From an uncultured Lactobacillus sp. (GTDB taxonomy: Bacteria > Bacillota > Bacilli > Lactobacillales > Lactobacillaceae): a stretch of 64,000 bases of DNA. Position numbers and translations under genes: made by a program. Position 1 is the stretch's first letter, and each line of letters opens with the position of its first letter. The DNA is taken from assembly GCA_937874185.1 (NCBI GenBank), contig CALNAK010000022.1, positions 124,001 to 188,000 of the forward strand, given 5' to 3'. The notes below the pieces were generated by a model that was given only the letters and a program-made list of their open reading frames with translations, ran no database searches and was not told the origin of the DNA. Of the stretch, positions 55,117 to 64,000 are shown in pieces.

Positions 55117-55272
55117 ACAACGGCAACAACCCACCAACCCCAGCACTTTTCAAAACCTCAAAAATAATTCTATATCATAGCAAGATTTTTTATGGTAAAC
55201 TATTTCGAGTTGCTTTCTTTCCAAAGTTTTACGTCAAAAGGTCAATCTGATGGGATTGCGGTCATGTCGGGG

Positions 55273-55287
55273 AAGTAAGCGCTTGAA
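55273..55287 (+). promoter_or_regulatory. cre-like site upstream of the second permease
   Basis: AAGTAAGCGCTTGAA matches the cre consensus at 13 of 15 positions with the perfect core AAGCGCTT. It lies 120 nt ahead of the start. Confidence 0.4.
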
Positions 55288-55406
55288 AAATTTGATATTT
55301 TTAGATCATATTTAGTTTATTACCGGAAAAATATTGTATATTTGAAGTAACCGTTAGGTGTAATAAATTAAGAAGGTATGATTTATTTTCACTTGAGGAA
55401 AACGCC

Positions 55407-57041
55407 ATGACAGATACAGATTTGGGAACAAAGAAAAGATACATCAGTTGGCCTATTTTGGCCCTTATGGATTTTGTGACCGTTGTTGGATTCGATGATT
55501 TAACTTACAACTTCCAAAATCAAGGAATGGGCGTTATAACGTCCTGGATAATTATGATTCTATTGTATGTTATTCCGTATTCGCTGATGGTTGGCCAACT
55601 TGGGTCAACCTTCGATGACGACGGAGGGGGATTAACATCTTGGGTCAGGGAAACTAGTGGAGAGTTTTTTGGTTACTTTGCGGCCTGGACTTATTGGGCA
55701 GCATCGATACCATACGTTGTTGATACTGCAAATACAATTGCGGTTGCTCTCGGCTGGGTTTACCACGGAAGTGCAAAGCTACAGACACAAATGTCGAATA
55801 GTCATTTTGCTTTGTTTACTTTATTAATCTTTGTCTTTTTTATAATAATTCAATCACGATTTGAACGTTCGTTGGAGATTCTGAGTACGATCGGTGGAAT
55901 CGCTATGTTTGGTATGACCGTCTTATTTGTTTTTATGACAGTTACAGCATTAGCGATGGGTGGTCATATTGCGACACAACCATTAACCGTTCATACGATT
56001 GTGCCAACCTTTAATCTGCATTATTTAACAACGTTAGGATTCTTGATCTTTGCGATTAATGGGGCGGAAAGAATTGCGCCATTCGTTACGAAGATGCGTA
56101 ATCCTAATAAAGATTTTCCTAAAGCCATGATAATGTTGTCATTGATGACAGGATTTTTAACTATTTTTGGTTCGTTTTCTTTGGGTGTCTTTTTCAATGC
56201 CAATAAGTTGCCCAATGACTTAAAAATCAATGGTTCTTACTATGCATTCCAAGCCTTAGGCGAGAGATTCCATATGGGAAACACGTTAATGTACCTCTTC
56301 GCTATTACTGAAATTTTTTATTTGGCCGCTTTACTAGCTGTCCTATTGAATGCCATGACCAGAATGTTGATCTCAGATACCGGCAACAAATACATGCCAG
56401 AGTTTTTGAGAAAAACTAATTCCGCTGGCTTGCCAATTAACGGCTACCTGCTGACATGTGGGTTAAGTGCCTTCATCATGTTCCTAGGGATTTTGTTGCC
56501 AAGCATGAAAGATGTCTTTAACTGGCTTTTGAATTTGAACGGAATAATTTCACCAGGTGTAACTTGTTGGATCTTCTGGTCATTTATCAAAGTTAGAATG
56601 AATGATGACAAATTTAGTTCAGGTTATGTCTATATTAAAAATAAAACTATGTCACTTATCGTTGGCTGGTGGTGTCTTGGAATCACTGGAGTCGCTACGA
56701 TTGCGGCCATCGGTCCTCAGGACGTTACATTTGGTTCATCAATGTGGTGGTACGAATTAGTAATTAACTTTGTTGCCATTGGAGTCTTGATTGGTTTAGG
56801 ATTTGTCCTACCATATATCACTAAACGTGAAAGACGCAGCCAAACAGGAACCGCCTTTACAAGAATTCAACGCGTGGGAATTTGGATAGCGGTTCTTGCC
56901 ACATTACTTGGCGATTTGTATTTAGGTGATGCCAATTTCACCCGTAATGCAGGTTATATTGTTTTAGTTACCATTGTTGGGGCGATATTCATTGTCGCTC
57001 TAGGATGGCGTGAATACGATTTGAAAGAAAGTCTTGATTAA
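55407..57041 (+). CDS. APC-family amino acid permease, second copy
   Basis: A 544-residue paralog of the permease at 52917-54539, alike over the whole length (SWPILALMDFVTVVGFDDLT, GGGLTSWVRETSGEFFGYF, FAINGAERIAPFVTKM). One clear change is Glu-Leu-Ile to Glu-Arg-Ile in the central NGAE-x-IAP motif, which could alter substrate choice. The pair flanks two family C repeats. A hairpin AGTCTTGA/TCAAGACT with a T-run overlaps its stop codon as terminator. Confidence 0.87.
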   Translation: MTDTDLGTKKRYISWPILALMDFVTVVGFDDLTYNFQNQGMGVITSWIIMILLYVIPYSLMVGQLGSTFDDDGGGLTSWVRETSGEFFGYFAAWTYWAASIPYVVDTANTIAVALGWVYHGSAKLQTQMSNSHFALFTLLIFVFFIIIQSRFERSLEILSTIGGIAMFGMTVLFVFMTVTALAMGGHIATQPLTVHTIVPTFNLHYLTTLGFLIFAINGAERIAPFVTKMRNPNKDFPKAMIMLSLMTGFLTIFGSFSLGVFFNANKLPNDLKINGSYYAFQALGERFHMGNTLMYLFAITEIFYLAALLAVLLNAMTRMLISDTGNKYMPEFLRKTNSAGLPINGYLLTCGLSAFIMFLGILLPSMKDVFNWLLNLNGIISPGVTCWIFWSFIKVRMNDDKFSSGYVYIKNKTMSLIVGWWCLGITGVATIAAIGPQDVTFGSSMWWYELVINFVAIGVLIGLGFVLPYITKRERRSQTGTAFTRIQRVGIWIAVLATLLGDLYLGDANFTRNAGYIVLVTIVGAIFIVALGWREYDLKESLD

Positions 57042-57058
57042 GTTCAAGACTTTTTTTA
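57030..57058 (+). terminator. intrinsic terminator overlapping the permease stop codon
   Basis: AGTCTTGA and TCAAGACT around TTAAGT, then seven T. Confidence 0.75.
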
Positions 57059-57148
57059 TTATTTTTTCATCTAGTTTTTAAAACTAGATTGCACAGTTTA
57101 AATAACTATGATAAATTATACAAGTAATTACAAAAGGGGTGCGTTTTC

Positions 57149-57682
57149 ATGGATGAGTTACAAGAGTGGTTAGATACGTTAGAAGATTATCGTTTACCAA
57201 GATTCGATGATCTTCCTGAATTGGATCTGTATCGTGATCAGCTTTTGACATTAGTTGATAAGTATATTGGTCCAATTTGGTTAGAGGACGGTCCAGTTGT
57301 TACCACTTCGATGGTCAATAACTACGTTAAGAATGGTCTATTGCCACATCCAATTAAGAAACGCTATAACCGTGAACATTTAGCATATTTAATCGCTATT
57401 ACTTTCTTGAAACAAGTCGTATCAATCAACGATATTCAAGAAGGCTTAGAAGTTCAAACTAAGCTTAATGGTGGAATTGCTAAGGCATTTGATTTCTTTT
57501 GTGATAAGCAGGAGATTGCTTTGAAAATGTTGAATCATCGTGAAGAAGGCCAAGTCTTGTCTGACAATAATCAATCGTCAGCTTATTTAATGGTCGAGAT
57601 GGTTACGGTTGCTTTTGCGACTAAGTTAGTTACGAAGAAAATATTAATGATTGAAACTAATAATTCAGACGAAAAGAGTTAA
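57149..57682 (+). CDS. DUF1836 protein
   Basis: A 177-residue protein with a MerR-like winged-helix region: LEDYRLPRFDDLPELDLYRD, VVTTSMVNNYVKNGLLPHP and KKRYNREHLAYLIAITFLK are the DUF1836 signature. These proteins are thought to bind DNA. The DegV gene begins 5 nt after its stop codon, so they form an operon, a pairing common in lactobacilli. Confidence 0.85.
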   Translation: MDELQEWLDTLEDYRLPRFDDLPELDLYRDQLLTLVDKYIGPIWLEDGPVVTTSMVNNYVKNGLLPHPIKKRYNREHLAYLIAITFLKQVVSINDIQEGLEVQTKLNGGIAKAFDFFCDKQEIALKMLNHREEGQVLSDNNQSSAYLMVEMVTVAFATKLVTKKILMIETNNSDEKS

Positions 57683-57687
57683 TTAAA

Positions 57688-58536
57688 ATGGAAAAGATTG
57701 CTGTATTGGTAGATTCCTGTTGTGATTTACCTGAAGAATATCTCGAAAAGCCCGGTATCTATGAATTGCCAATGCAAATTGCTTACCATGACAAGACTTA
57801 TCTTGATCGAGTAGATATATCTGCTAAAGAAGTTTACGATAATTTACCAGTTGAGATTCCTAAGACTTCCTTGCCATCAGGTGAATCAATTCAAAAGGCA
57901 CTTGATGAAATTGCGGCAGCAGGTTATACACACGTCATTTCAATTTCAGTGTCATCTGGTTTGAGTGGTACATTTAACTTTTTAAAGGTATTTCTTGATG
58001 ATGATGACCGATTCATTTCAGAAGGATTTGATACTAAACAAGTTGCCATTGCTTCAGGTTTGATTGCAGTTGGTGCCAAGAATGATGTTGATGATGGCAA
58101 GTCATTTGCTGAAATCGTCGAACACGTTAAAAAGATGATTGATAATACAATTGTTTATTTCTGTATTCCAACTTTAACTTATCTAAGAGCTGGTGGCCGA
58201 ATCAGCGCTGTTGCCTCAACAGTTGGTGGAATGTTGAAACTTGCACCGATAATTACTTGTAAAGCTGACGGTTCATATACGATTGCCGCTAAAGCTCGTG
58301 GTATGAAAAAGGGTAAGAAATTGATGCTTAGTTATGCCCAAGAATTTTTGAATGATGGTGATAAGTATCTTTTGGCAGTCGGTCATGGTGCTGATGAAGC
58401 CGGTGGTCAAAGTATGTTTGATCTACTACACGAAAATAATATTAAAGGACAACAAGAATTTCTTGGTCAAGTTGGACCAGCCTTAGGTGTTCATACCGGA
58501 CCTGGTTTGATTGGAATCGGTGTTGTGAAAATTTAG
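57688..58536 (+). CDS. DegV family fatty-acid-binding protein
   Basis: A 282-residue EDD-fold protein: VLVDSCCDLPEEYLE, TSLPSGESIQKALDEI, ISVSSGLSGTFN, PTLTYLRAGGRIS and HTGPGLIGIGVV are conserved DegV/FakB positions. Such proteins hold a fatty acid for phosphorylation by FakA and feed phospholipid synthesis; whether this one is a functional FakB cannot be seen. Confidence 0.9.
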   Translation: MEKIAVLVDSCCDLPEEYLEKPGIYELPMQIAYHDKTYLDRVDISAKEVYDNLPVEIPKTSLPSGESIQKALDEIAAAGYTHVISISVSSGLSGTFNFLKVFLDDDDRFISEGFDTKQVAIASGLIAVGAKNDVDDGKSFAEIVEHVKKMIDNTIVYFCIPTLTYLRAGGRISAVASTVGGMLKLAPIITCKADGSYTIAAKARGMKKGKKLMLSYAQEFLNDGDKYLLAVGHGADEAGGQSMFDLLHENNIKGQQEFLGQVGPALGVHTGPGLIGIGVVKI

Positions 58537-58541
58537 ATAAC

Positions 58542-58581
58542 AAAATATCCCTCAATTCATAATCGAATTGAGGGATATTTC
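58542..58581. terminator. bidirectional terminator
   Basis: AAATATCCCTCAATTC and GAATTGAGGGATATTT, a perfect 16-bp stem between convergent genes. Confidence 0.88.
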
Positions 58582-58589
58582 TATGCTTT

Positions 58590-60914
58590 TTATTCAGAAC
58601 GTAACGCCGTTGCAGCATCTTTCTTAGCAGCCATTCTAGCAGGAATATGTCCACCTAGAACAGTTAGAACGGTACTGACAATAATTAGAACTACTGCATG
58701 AACTGGGTTCAATTGTGCAACATTGGATAAATCAGTCATGTTTTGAAGGATTATATTGATTGGGAATGTTGCTAACCAAGCAATAATAACTCCGAGGACA
58801 CCGGATGAAACTCCTAGGATAGTTGTTTCAGCATCGAAGACACGGGTAATATCTTTCTTTCTAGCACCTAAGGCTTTTAGAATACCAATTTCCTTGGTAC
58901 GTTCAAGCACAGAAGTATAAGTGATAATGGAAATCATAATCATACTTGTTACTAGAGAAATTCCGGCAAAGGCGACTAGGACGTAAGTAATGGCATCCAT
59001 TAGTCCACCAGTTAAGCTAGAAACTTGTCCGGCAAGATCAGTATAGATAACTTTGTCAGCTTCTTTTTTACCCTTATTGTATTTATCAAGGTAACTCAAG
59101 ACCTTATCCTTACTCTTAAAAGTACTTGGGTAAATTAGAATACTTGCGGGTGTAGATGAGCCACCTAAGTAACTTACTAGACCAGTCTTAGTAGCTGAAT
59201 CAGCCGAAGCACCAGTTAAAACATTTGTATCACTAGCTTTTTGAGCCTTAACGATATCAGAGTTTTCATTGTTCTTGATGATCTCTTGAGTCAATTTATC
59301 GCTATAAGCAATTCCGGAAGCAAGAATGTTTTCTGAATTTTTAGATTTAACTCTCAAAATACCAGAAATCTTAACGGTTGTATTATTTGAGTTATTGTAA
59401 AGTGCTGATAAATCGGAATTTGGGGTGTACATGTTAGTGCCTAATTGTTTGTAGTAATTATTATTGTTAACAATCTTAAATTCTTTACCAACAATTTTGT
59501 TAAAGTCAAATTTCTCGTTGTTTTTAACGTTCATACCCATATTTGTTAGAGCATTGATATTAGTTTCATTGTTACGATCAACAATTAAAACAACATCATT
59601 TTCACTCTTAGGCATTGAACCAGAAATAACTGAATAGTGTTTCTTCAAGAAGTTTAGTCCGTCATTTGATGAAGATGGGTAAACGGAACCGCCGATACCA
59701 GTTGATGAAGCCATGGCTGTGCTCATACCAGAAACAGCATTAGAACTGTTAGTATTTGAAAATTGGGCTGTTTTAACTTTGTCGCCATCTTTAGTCAAAA
59801 GATTCATACCTGTTGAGTATGTGTAGGTGATATCTTTACTCAAATCAGGATCAAGATTCTTAACATACTTCAAATAATTCTTCGACAATTTGTTAGTATG
59901 GGTAGCTTTTTCCTGTTGACTCAATTTTGCCGTAATCTGCTTGGAATTAGACTTCTTTACTTCTTTATTGGAAGGTGCAGTTTGTTTCGAGGCTACCTGT
60001 GAAATAGTGACCGGGAACTGGGCTAAGGTATTGCTTTGCGTTTTATTGATCTGCTTTTGGAAACCAGACGATAACGCTAAAACAATAGCAATACTGATGA
60101 TACCGATACTGGAAGCAAAGGCCGTCAATGCTGTTCGGGCCTTCTTTGTCTTCAAGTTAGTAAATGACAATTTCAAAGCTGTCCAAAAAGTCATTTTAGT
60201 TTTCTTAAGTTCAAAGTTTTGTTTAGTGTCACTTTCAACATAAGGATTAGAATCATCTTGAATTTTACCGTCCGCAAAGTTGATGATACGATCAGCGTAT
60301 TCTTTAGCCAAAGTAGGGTTATGTGTAACCATGATAACAAGGCGTTCTTTGGACAAATCTTTGATCAGTTGCATGATTTGTTCACTAGTTTCAGTATCTA
60401 GTGCACCAGTTGGTTCATCACACAAGAGAATCGAAGGGTTATTAGCAATTGCTCGAGCAACCGCGACACGTTGTAATTGTCCACCAGATAGTTGATTAGG
60501 TTTTTTGTTGATATGTGGACCCAAACCAACTCGATTTAAAGCATCAAGTGCCTTTTGATGTTTTTCTTCATTGGAAACACCACTAAGGGTCATTCCCATT
60601 TCAACGTTATCAATAATACTCAAGTGTCCGATAATGTTGTAACTTTGGAAGATAAAACCAACTGAATTGTTACGGTAAGCGTCCCAATCAGATTCGGAAA
60701 AATCTTTAGTTGATTTTCCATCAATTACTAAATCACCAGAATCGTAAATATCTAAACCACCGATACCGTTCAGCATGGTTGTTTTACCGGAACCACTGGG
60801 TCCCAAGATAGCAACGAATTCTTGTTCTCTGAAGGCAACCGATACGTCATCTAATGCTTTGGTAACGGAATCGCCAACGTGATAATATTTTTTAATATGT
60901 TTTAATTCCAGCAT
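58590..60914 (-). CDS. ABC transporter ATPase-permease fusion, MacB-like
   Basis: A 774-residue protein. The N-terminal ATPase (residues 1-225) has GPSGSGKTT, LSGGQLQRVAVARAI and LLCDEPTGALD. A helix near 265-285 leads to a Ser/Asn-rich outer domain (about 290-640), then three helices with the FtsX core ERTKEIGILKALGARKKDI. This MacB-like type exports peptides or antimicrobials or works mechanically on the envelope. It diverges from a TetR gene, with two copies of a putative operator in between. Confidence 0.88.
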   Translation of the reverse strand: MLELKHIKKYYHVGDSVTKALDDVSVAFREQEFVAILGPSGSGKTTMLNGIGGLDIYDSGDLVIDGKSTKDFSESDWDAYRNNSVGFIFQSYNIIGHLSIIDNVEMGMTLSGVSNEEKHQKALDALNRVGLGPHINKKPNQLSGGQLQRVAVARAIANNPSILLCDEPTGALDTETSEQIMQLIKDLSKERLVIMVTHNPTLAKEYADRIINFADGKIQDDSNPYVESDTKQNFELKKTKMTFWTALKLSFTNLKTKKARTALTAFASSIGIISIAIVLALSSGFQKQINKTQSNTLAQFPVTISQVASKQTAPSNKEVKKSNSKQITAKLSQQEKATHTNKLSKNYLKYVKNLDPDLSKDITYTYSTGMNLLTKDGDKVKTAQFSNTNSSNAVSGMSTAMASSTGIGGSVYPSSSNDGLNFLKKHYSVISGSMPKSENDVVLIVDRNNETNINALTNMGMNVKNNEKFDFNKIVGKEFKIVNNNNYYKQLGTNMYTPNSDLSALYNNSNNTTVKISGILRVKSKNSENILASGIAYSDKLTQEIIKNNENSDIVKAQKASDTNVLTGASADSATKTGLVSYLGGSSTPASILIYPSTFKSKDKVLSYLDKYNKGKKEADKVIYTDLAGQVSSLTGGLMDAITYVLVAFAGISLVTSMIMISIITYTSVLERTKEIGILKALGARKKDITRVFDAETTILGVSSGVLGVIIAWLATFPINIILQNMTDLSNVAQLNPVHAVVLIIVSTVLTVLGGHIPARMAAKKDAATALRSE

Positions 60915-60971
60915 AGGATTATTTCTCCATTTTTTATTTATTAATGTATTTTAACAATTTATTTGGTAATA

Positions 60972-60989
60972 TGTCATTAATGCAACACT
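60972..60989. promoter_or_regulatory. putative TetR operator 1
   Basis: TGTCATTAATGCAACACT, which matches the site at 61047 at 16 of 18 positions. It is close to the ABC fusion gene. Confidence 0.55.
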
Positions 60990-61046
60990 GTGTTTAACAT
61001 AATAAAAGCTTTATTTAAATTGTGCAACCGTCAATGTGCGACAAAG

Positions 61047-61064
61047 TGTCATTAATTAAACACT
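61047..61064. promoter_or_regulatory. putative TetR operator 2
   Basis: TGTCATTAATTAAACACT preceded by AG, giving AGTGT...ACACT palindrome ends. It lies 35 nt ahead of the TetR start, suggesting autoregulation. Confidence 0.55.
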
Positions 61065-61098
61065 TTAAGTATAAACGTTGCTTTTAGGAGAAAACTTT

Positions 61099-61659
61099 AT
61101 GGTCGGAATTAAGAATAATCGTCGAACCCAATACACCCAGAAGATTATCAAAGAAACAGTTTTGTCGTTATTACAGAAGAAACAACTTGATGCAATTACT
61201 GTGACTGAAGTTTGTAAAATTGCGGATGTCAATCGGGCAACGTTTTATCGTTATTTTGACGATATTAATTCCTGTGTTGAGAGAATTGAAATGGAATTTT
61301 TTGAATCGTTAAATATTCCCAAAGGATTGTCACCATTTGAAGCGTTGGATAGAATGCTAGAAGCCTTTTATCAGAATCCTCAAGTTAGTAATTTGGTCTT
61401 TGTGGAAGGTAAAACAGAATTATTGGATAAGATGCATGATGCCATGACACCAGGTCACAAGGAAGTAACTCAATTTGATAAGTATCAAGGGACTTATATC
61501 ATGTTGGGGATGCACGGAATTATGAAACGTTGGGTCAAGAATGGGATGAAAGAATCACCTGAGGAATTGACTGAAATGATTTGGAAGATTCTATTTGCGG
61601 ATGAAGTTCGCGAGATTCGTGATCGAGATTTTCCGGATAGTAAATGGGAATCAAAGTGA
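61099..61659 (+). CDS. TetR-family regulator of the MacB-like transporter
   Basis: A 186-residue regulator: NRRTQYTQKIIKETVLSLLQ and ITVTEVCKIADVNRATFYRYFDDINSCVE form the DNA-binding domain. ATG 61099 follows TTAGGAG; an in-frame TTG at 61078 lies before that site. The divergent ABC fusion and the two repeated palindromes point to local control. Confidence 0.87.
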   Translation: MVGIKNNRRTQYTQKIIKETVLSLLQKKQLDAITVTEVCKIADVNRATFYRYFDDINSCVERIEMEFFESLNIPKGLSPFEALDRMLEAFYQNPQVSNLVFVEGKTELLDKMHDAMTPGHKEVTQFDKYQGTYIMLGMHGIMKRWVKNGMKESPEELTEMIWKILFADEVREIRDRDFPDSKWESK

Positions 61660-61711
61660 AGAGATTCTTACCAAAATTAATTATTCATATGAAATATAAA
61701 CTCTCAAACAA

Positions 61712-61766
61712 AAAGATACAACTATACTGATTAGAAAAATCTAGTCATTGTGGTTGTATCTTTTTT
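61712..61766 (+). terminator. intrinsic terminator
   Basis: GATACAACTATA pairs with TGGTTGTATC, with an inner CTGATTAG/CTAGTCA arm, followed by TTTTTT. Confidence 0.72.
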
Positions 61767-61775
61767 AGAATTTAT

Positions 61776-62318
61776 TCAAATTTCAGTCAAAGGATTCTTT
61801 ATAGCTTTCGTCCAGAGTTTCACATCAGCCTTTTTATTAGCCAATTCCTTTTGGATAATCAATTCTCGGCCATATTGTTCAGGATGATTAGTAACTTCAC
61901 TTAATTCCAATTCGAGCTGTGCAATTTCAACTTTTAAAGTTTGACGACGGAGTTCTAATAGTTTTCTTAGAAAATCGCCATGTGTATTACCTAAGAAGTG
62001 TAGTCTCAAAACAAAATCGTCATTGGAAAGTTCTGTCGCTGAATCTGAAATGGGTAGTAAAAGCCATTCTTTGAAATAGTTTTGACCGTTATCAGTGATT
62101 TGATAAGTTTTTTTACGTGTATTCACATCATCATCATTAGTTAGTTCGATTAAGTCACTTTTCAAGAGACGATTCAATTCAGGATAAATTTGGCTAAATG
62201 GTGCAGTCCAGAATTCAGCTTTCTCTTTATCAAATGTTTGTTTAATATCGTAACCAGTCATCGGCGTGCGAGTTAATAAGCCAAGAATCATATATTGTAA
62301 TGTGTTTGAGCGTGCCAT
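61776..62318 (-). CDS. PadR-family regulator
   Basis: A 180-residue regulator: NTLQYMILGLLTRTPMTGYDIK and FSQIYPELNRLLKSDLIEL are the PadR winged helix, followed by a helical dimerisation domain (LELRRQTLKVEIAQLELELSE). AAGGAG precedes ATG 62318. It is divergent from the MFS gene and most likely represses it through the palindrome at 62354-62375. Confidence 0.9.
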   Translation of the reverse strand: MARSNTLQYMILGLLTRTPMTGYDIKQTFDKEKAEFWTAPFSQIYPELNRLLKSDLIELTNDDDVNTRKKTYQITDNGQNYFKEWLLLPISDSATELSNDDFVLRLHFLGNTHGDFLRKLLELRRQTLKVEIAQLELELSEVTNHPEQYGRELIIQKELANKKADVKLWTKAIKNPLTEI

Positions 62319-62353
62319 TTATAGCTCCTTTACAAATTCATACTATGTATTAA

Positions 62354-62375
62354 ACTATATATATTAATATATAGT
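62354..62375. promoter_or_regulatory. palindromic operator candidate between padR and the MFS gene
   Basis: A 22-bp near-perfect inverted repeat with ends ACTATATAT and ATATATAGT lies just before the MFS start, covering likely -10 sequence. Confidence 0.5.
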
Positions 62376-62388
62376 ATAGAGGGAAATT

Positions 62389-63807
62389 ATGGAACAGGTT
62401 AAAGGTAAAGATTTGACGATGATTCTACTAGGAATCGGTATCGTCACTTTCATGTCTACACTAGATAGTAGCATTGTCACAGTTGCTCTACCAGTGTTGA
62501 GTAAGGCGCTGAGCACCAATATGAGTTTGATTAATTGGGTTGTAACGATGTATCTAATTGTGATGAGCAGTACCTTAATGATTTTTGGTAAACTCGGTGA
62601 CAAATATGGAAAAATCAAATTTTTTAAATGGGGTACGTTGATCTTTCTAGTCAGTTCAGCGTTGTGTGCATTATCGGTCAGTTGGTTGACGCTGATTATT
62701 TCCAGAAGTTTGCAGGCGATTGGAGCCGCAATGACCATGGCGACATCCAATGGAATTATTGTTGAAATTTTTCCGGATAATAAACGTGGTCAGGCTCTAG
62801 GTTGGATGGGTTCCTTCGTTTCTTTAGGAGGAATTATTGGTCCAAGTATTGGCGGAATTTTGTTAAATTTCTTTCCGTGGCACATTATTTTTTGGTTGAA
62901 TGTACCAATCGGTATTATTGCAGTATTTATTTTATTGAAATATTTGCCAAGTAAATTAGATAAGACATTCTCTACCGATAGTTTTGATCTAGTAGGTTCA
63001 GGATTATTGTTAATTGGCTTCACTAGTATGTTCGTCGGAATCCTTTTGAGTCAACAATTAGGTTGGGCAGATTGGCGAATTCTTGCTTTAACATTTATTG
63101 GCTTGATTCTGTTGATAATTTTATATCGTTACGAATCAAAACAAAAAGAACCAATTTTACCAGTATCATTGTTCAAGAATAAATGGTTTACGATGCAACT
63201 ATTAGCTTGTTTCATGGTCTTTATTGTGGACTTCTTCTTTGATGTTCTAGCACCATTTTATCTTCAAAATGCACGAGGATTCAGTCCGCTATTCAGTGGC
63301 TTCTTCTTGTTGATTTTCCCAGTTGTTCAATTGTTTATTGCACCAATGTCTGGTTCCTTGGCGGACAAGCATGATCCGTTCAAGATTACCTTAGTTGGTT
63401 TAGCAATTATTAGTTTTGGACAAATTTTCTACGTTGTTAGTGGCTTGCACAATCCTATCTTTATTTTCGGAATCGGTGCTGCTTTAGCCGGGTTAGGTAA
63501 TGGATTGTTCCATTCACCGAATAATGTTTTGGTCATGAGTAATGTTGAGGAAAAAGATTATGGTTCGGCTGGTAGTGTTTATAGCTTAGCGAGAACTGTT
63601 GGTATGGTTGTCGGATCAGCGATGTCTACAACGTTGTTATTTGGTTCAATGTCAATATTGAATGGTAATCGGGTAAAGTCTTACTTACCAAGTAATCCTC
63701 AATTATTTATTGATGGAATGCATATCACCTTTGGCTTATCGCTGATTGTTAGTGTGATTTTATTGATTGGAATTTTCATTTGGCATACACGTGCCTCAAA
63801 AAAATAA
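62389..63807 (+). CDS. MFS multidrug exporter, DHA2 (EmrB/QacA) family
   Basis: A 472-residue transporter with 14 helices. TFMSTLDSSIVTVALPVL is the DHA2 motif D1, LGDKYGKIKFFKWG is motif A, and GWMGSFVSLGGIIGPSIGGIL is antiporter motif C. It should export lipophilic drugs or toxic compounds in exchange for protons. A GAGGG lies ahead of ATG 62389. Repeat A3 begins within 4 nt after its stop codon. Confidence 0.9.
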   Translation: MEQVKGKDLTMILLGIGIVTFMSTLDSSIVTVALPVLSKALSTNMSLINWVVTMYLIVMSSTLMIFGKLGDKYGKIKFFKWGTLIFLVSSALCALSVSWLTLIISRSLQAIGAAMTMATSNGIIVEIFPDNKRGQALGWMGSFVSLGGIIGPSIGGILLNFFPWHIIFWLNVPIGIIAVFILLKYLPSKLDKTFSTDSFDLVGSGLLLIGFTSMFVGILLSQQLGWADWRILALTFIGLILLIILYRYESKQKEPILPVSLFKNKWFTMQLLACFMVFIVDFFFDVLAPFYLQNARGFSPLFSGFFLLIFPVVQLFIAPMSGSLADKHDPFKITLVGLAIISFGQIFYVVSGLHNPIFIFGIGAALAGLGNGLFHSPNNVLVMSNVEEKDYGSAGSVYSLARTVGMVVGSAMSTTLLFGSMSILNGNRVKSYLPSNPQLFIDGMHITFGLSLIVSVILLIGIFIWHTRASKK

Positions 63808-63808
63808 C

Positions 63809-63927
63809 AGAAGCGGGACAGAATACGTTTAGCTTCCGAGCATTAATTGCAAAATGGCGATAACTCGATTTTGAGTTATCGCCATTTTGGGATTAAGCGG
63901 AGTGAAGTTGTGTTCTGTTCCGCGTTA
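63809..63927 (+). repeat. structured intergenic repeat, family A copy 3
   Basis: It reads GCGGGACAGAATACGTTTAG, then CTTCCGAGCATTAAT, the inner hairpin GGCGATAACTCGA...GAGTTATCGCC, then GGATTAAGCGGAGTGAAGTT and GTGTTCTGTTCCGC. The outer ends pair over 14 positions if G-U pairs are allowed. Confidence 0.87.
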
Positions 63928-63949
63928 TTGTTGTCATCTGAGTCTGTTT

Positions 63950-64000
63950 TTATCTGTTCTGAAAAATTTTAGCACCAACGTAGTAACAAATACCAGTAAT
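63950..64000 (-). CDS. possible C-terminus of a membrane protein, partial
   Basis: On the minus strand the last 51 nt read ITGICYYVGAKIFQNR followed by TAA. A hydrophobic end with a basic tail is what the last helix of a membrane protein looks like, but only 16 residues are visible. Confidence 0.35.
   Translation of the reverse strand: MTGICYYVGAKIFQNR

Noticed and set aside
55053..55250. 65-codon frame
   Set aside because: It begins in repeat C3 and runs into promoter-like sequence; no ribosome site.

Overview
The window looks like chromosomal DNA of a low-GC Gram-positive bacterium of the family Lactobacillaceae. Evidence includes AT-rich sequence, SLAP (S-layer) and WxL surface domains, an oleate hydratase, a short-type 6-phosphogluconate dehydrogenase, CcpA-type cre boxes and a class II bacteriocin locus. 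A Companilactobacillus-like organism is my best guess, but that is inference from gene content. I see no tRNA, rRNA, CRISPR array, complete insertion sequence or prophage.

Layout. 1-5 kb: a small unknown protein family in two copies, an SDR with a lipoprotein, a DUF2975/XRE pair, and a cre-controlled 6-phospho-beta-glucosidase. 5-16 kb: a SLAP-domain surface protein, a P-type metal ATPase, a HAD phosphatase with an unknown membrane protein and a HesB-like protein, two tandem polytopic GT-C-like membrane proteins, and a methyltransferase broken by a stop codon. 16-28 kb: a CNNM/CorC protein, a MerR-like coiled-coil protein, gnd, a two-subunit Fluc fluoride channel, DUF805, SRAP, RlmA, oleate hydratase with a TetR gene, and a WxL lectin. 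28-32 kb: a coupled three-gene DNA-processing cassette made of a nuclease-helicase, an MmcB-like nuclease and an sce7725-like protein. 32-42 kb: dehydrogenases, YitT, a quinone reductase-like protein, two tandem LTA-synthase-like sulfatases, a DMT exporter and an aldo/keto reductase. 42.5-47 kb: a decaying class II bacteriocin/quorum-sensing locus with pheromone, kinase and regulator genes, a gutted C39 ABC transporter, a broken prepeptide and an immunity gene. 47-64 kb: an ABC/LytTR/DUF3021 operon, an HrtAB-like ABC exporter with TetR, two paralogous APC permeases, DUF1836-DegV, a MacB-like ABC fusion with TetR and twin operators, and a PadR/MFS drug-efflux pair.

The most unusual signal is not protein coding. 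Three families of 120-160 nt structured intergenic repeats (A, B and C, three copies each) have conserved patches joined by stems whose sequences differ between copies while staying complementary. All copies of A and B start within about 15 nt after a stop codon, in the same orientation as that gene and ahead of an intrinsic terminator or terminator-like hairpin, so they behave like 3'-UTR RNA elements. The bacteriocin locus has a pheromone gene with ATA where the start codon should be, and two matching direct-repeat operators that point at the pheromone operon and at the bacteriocin remnant.
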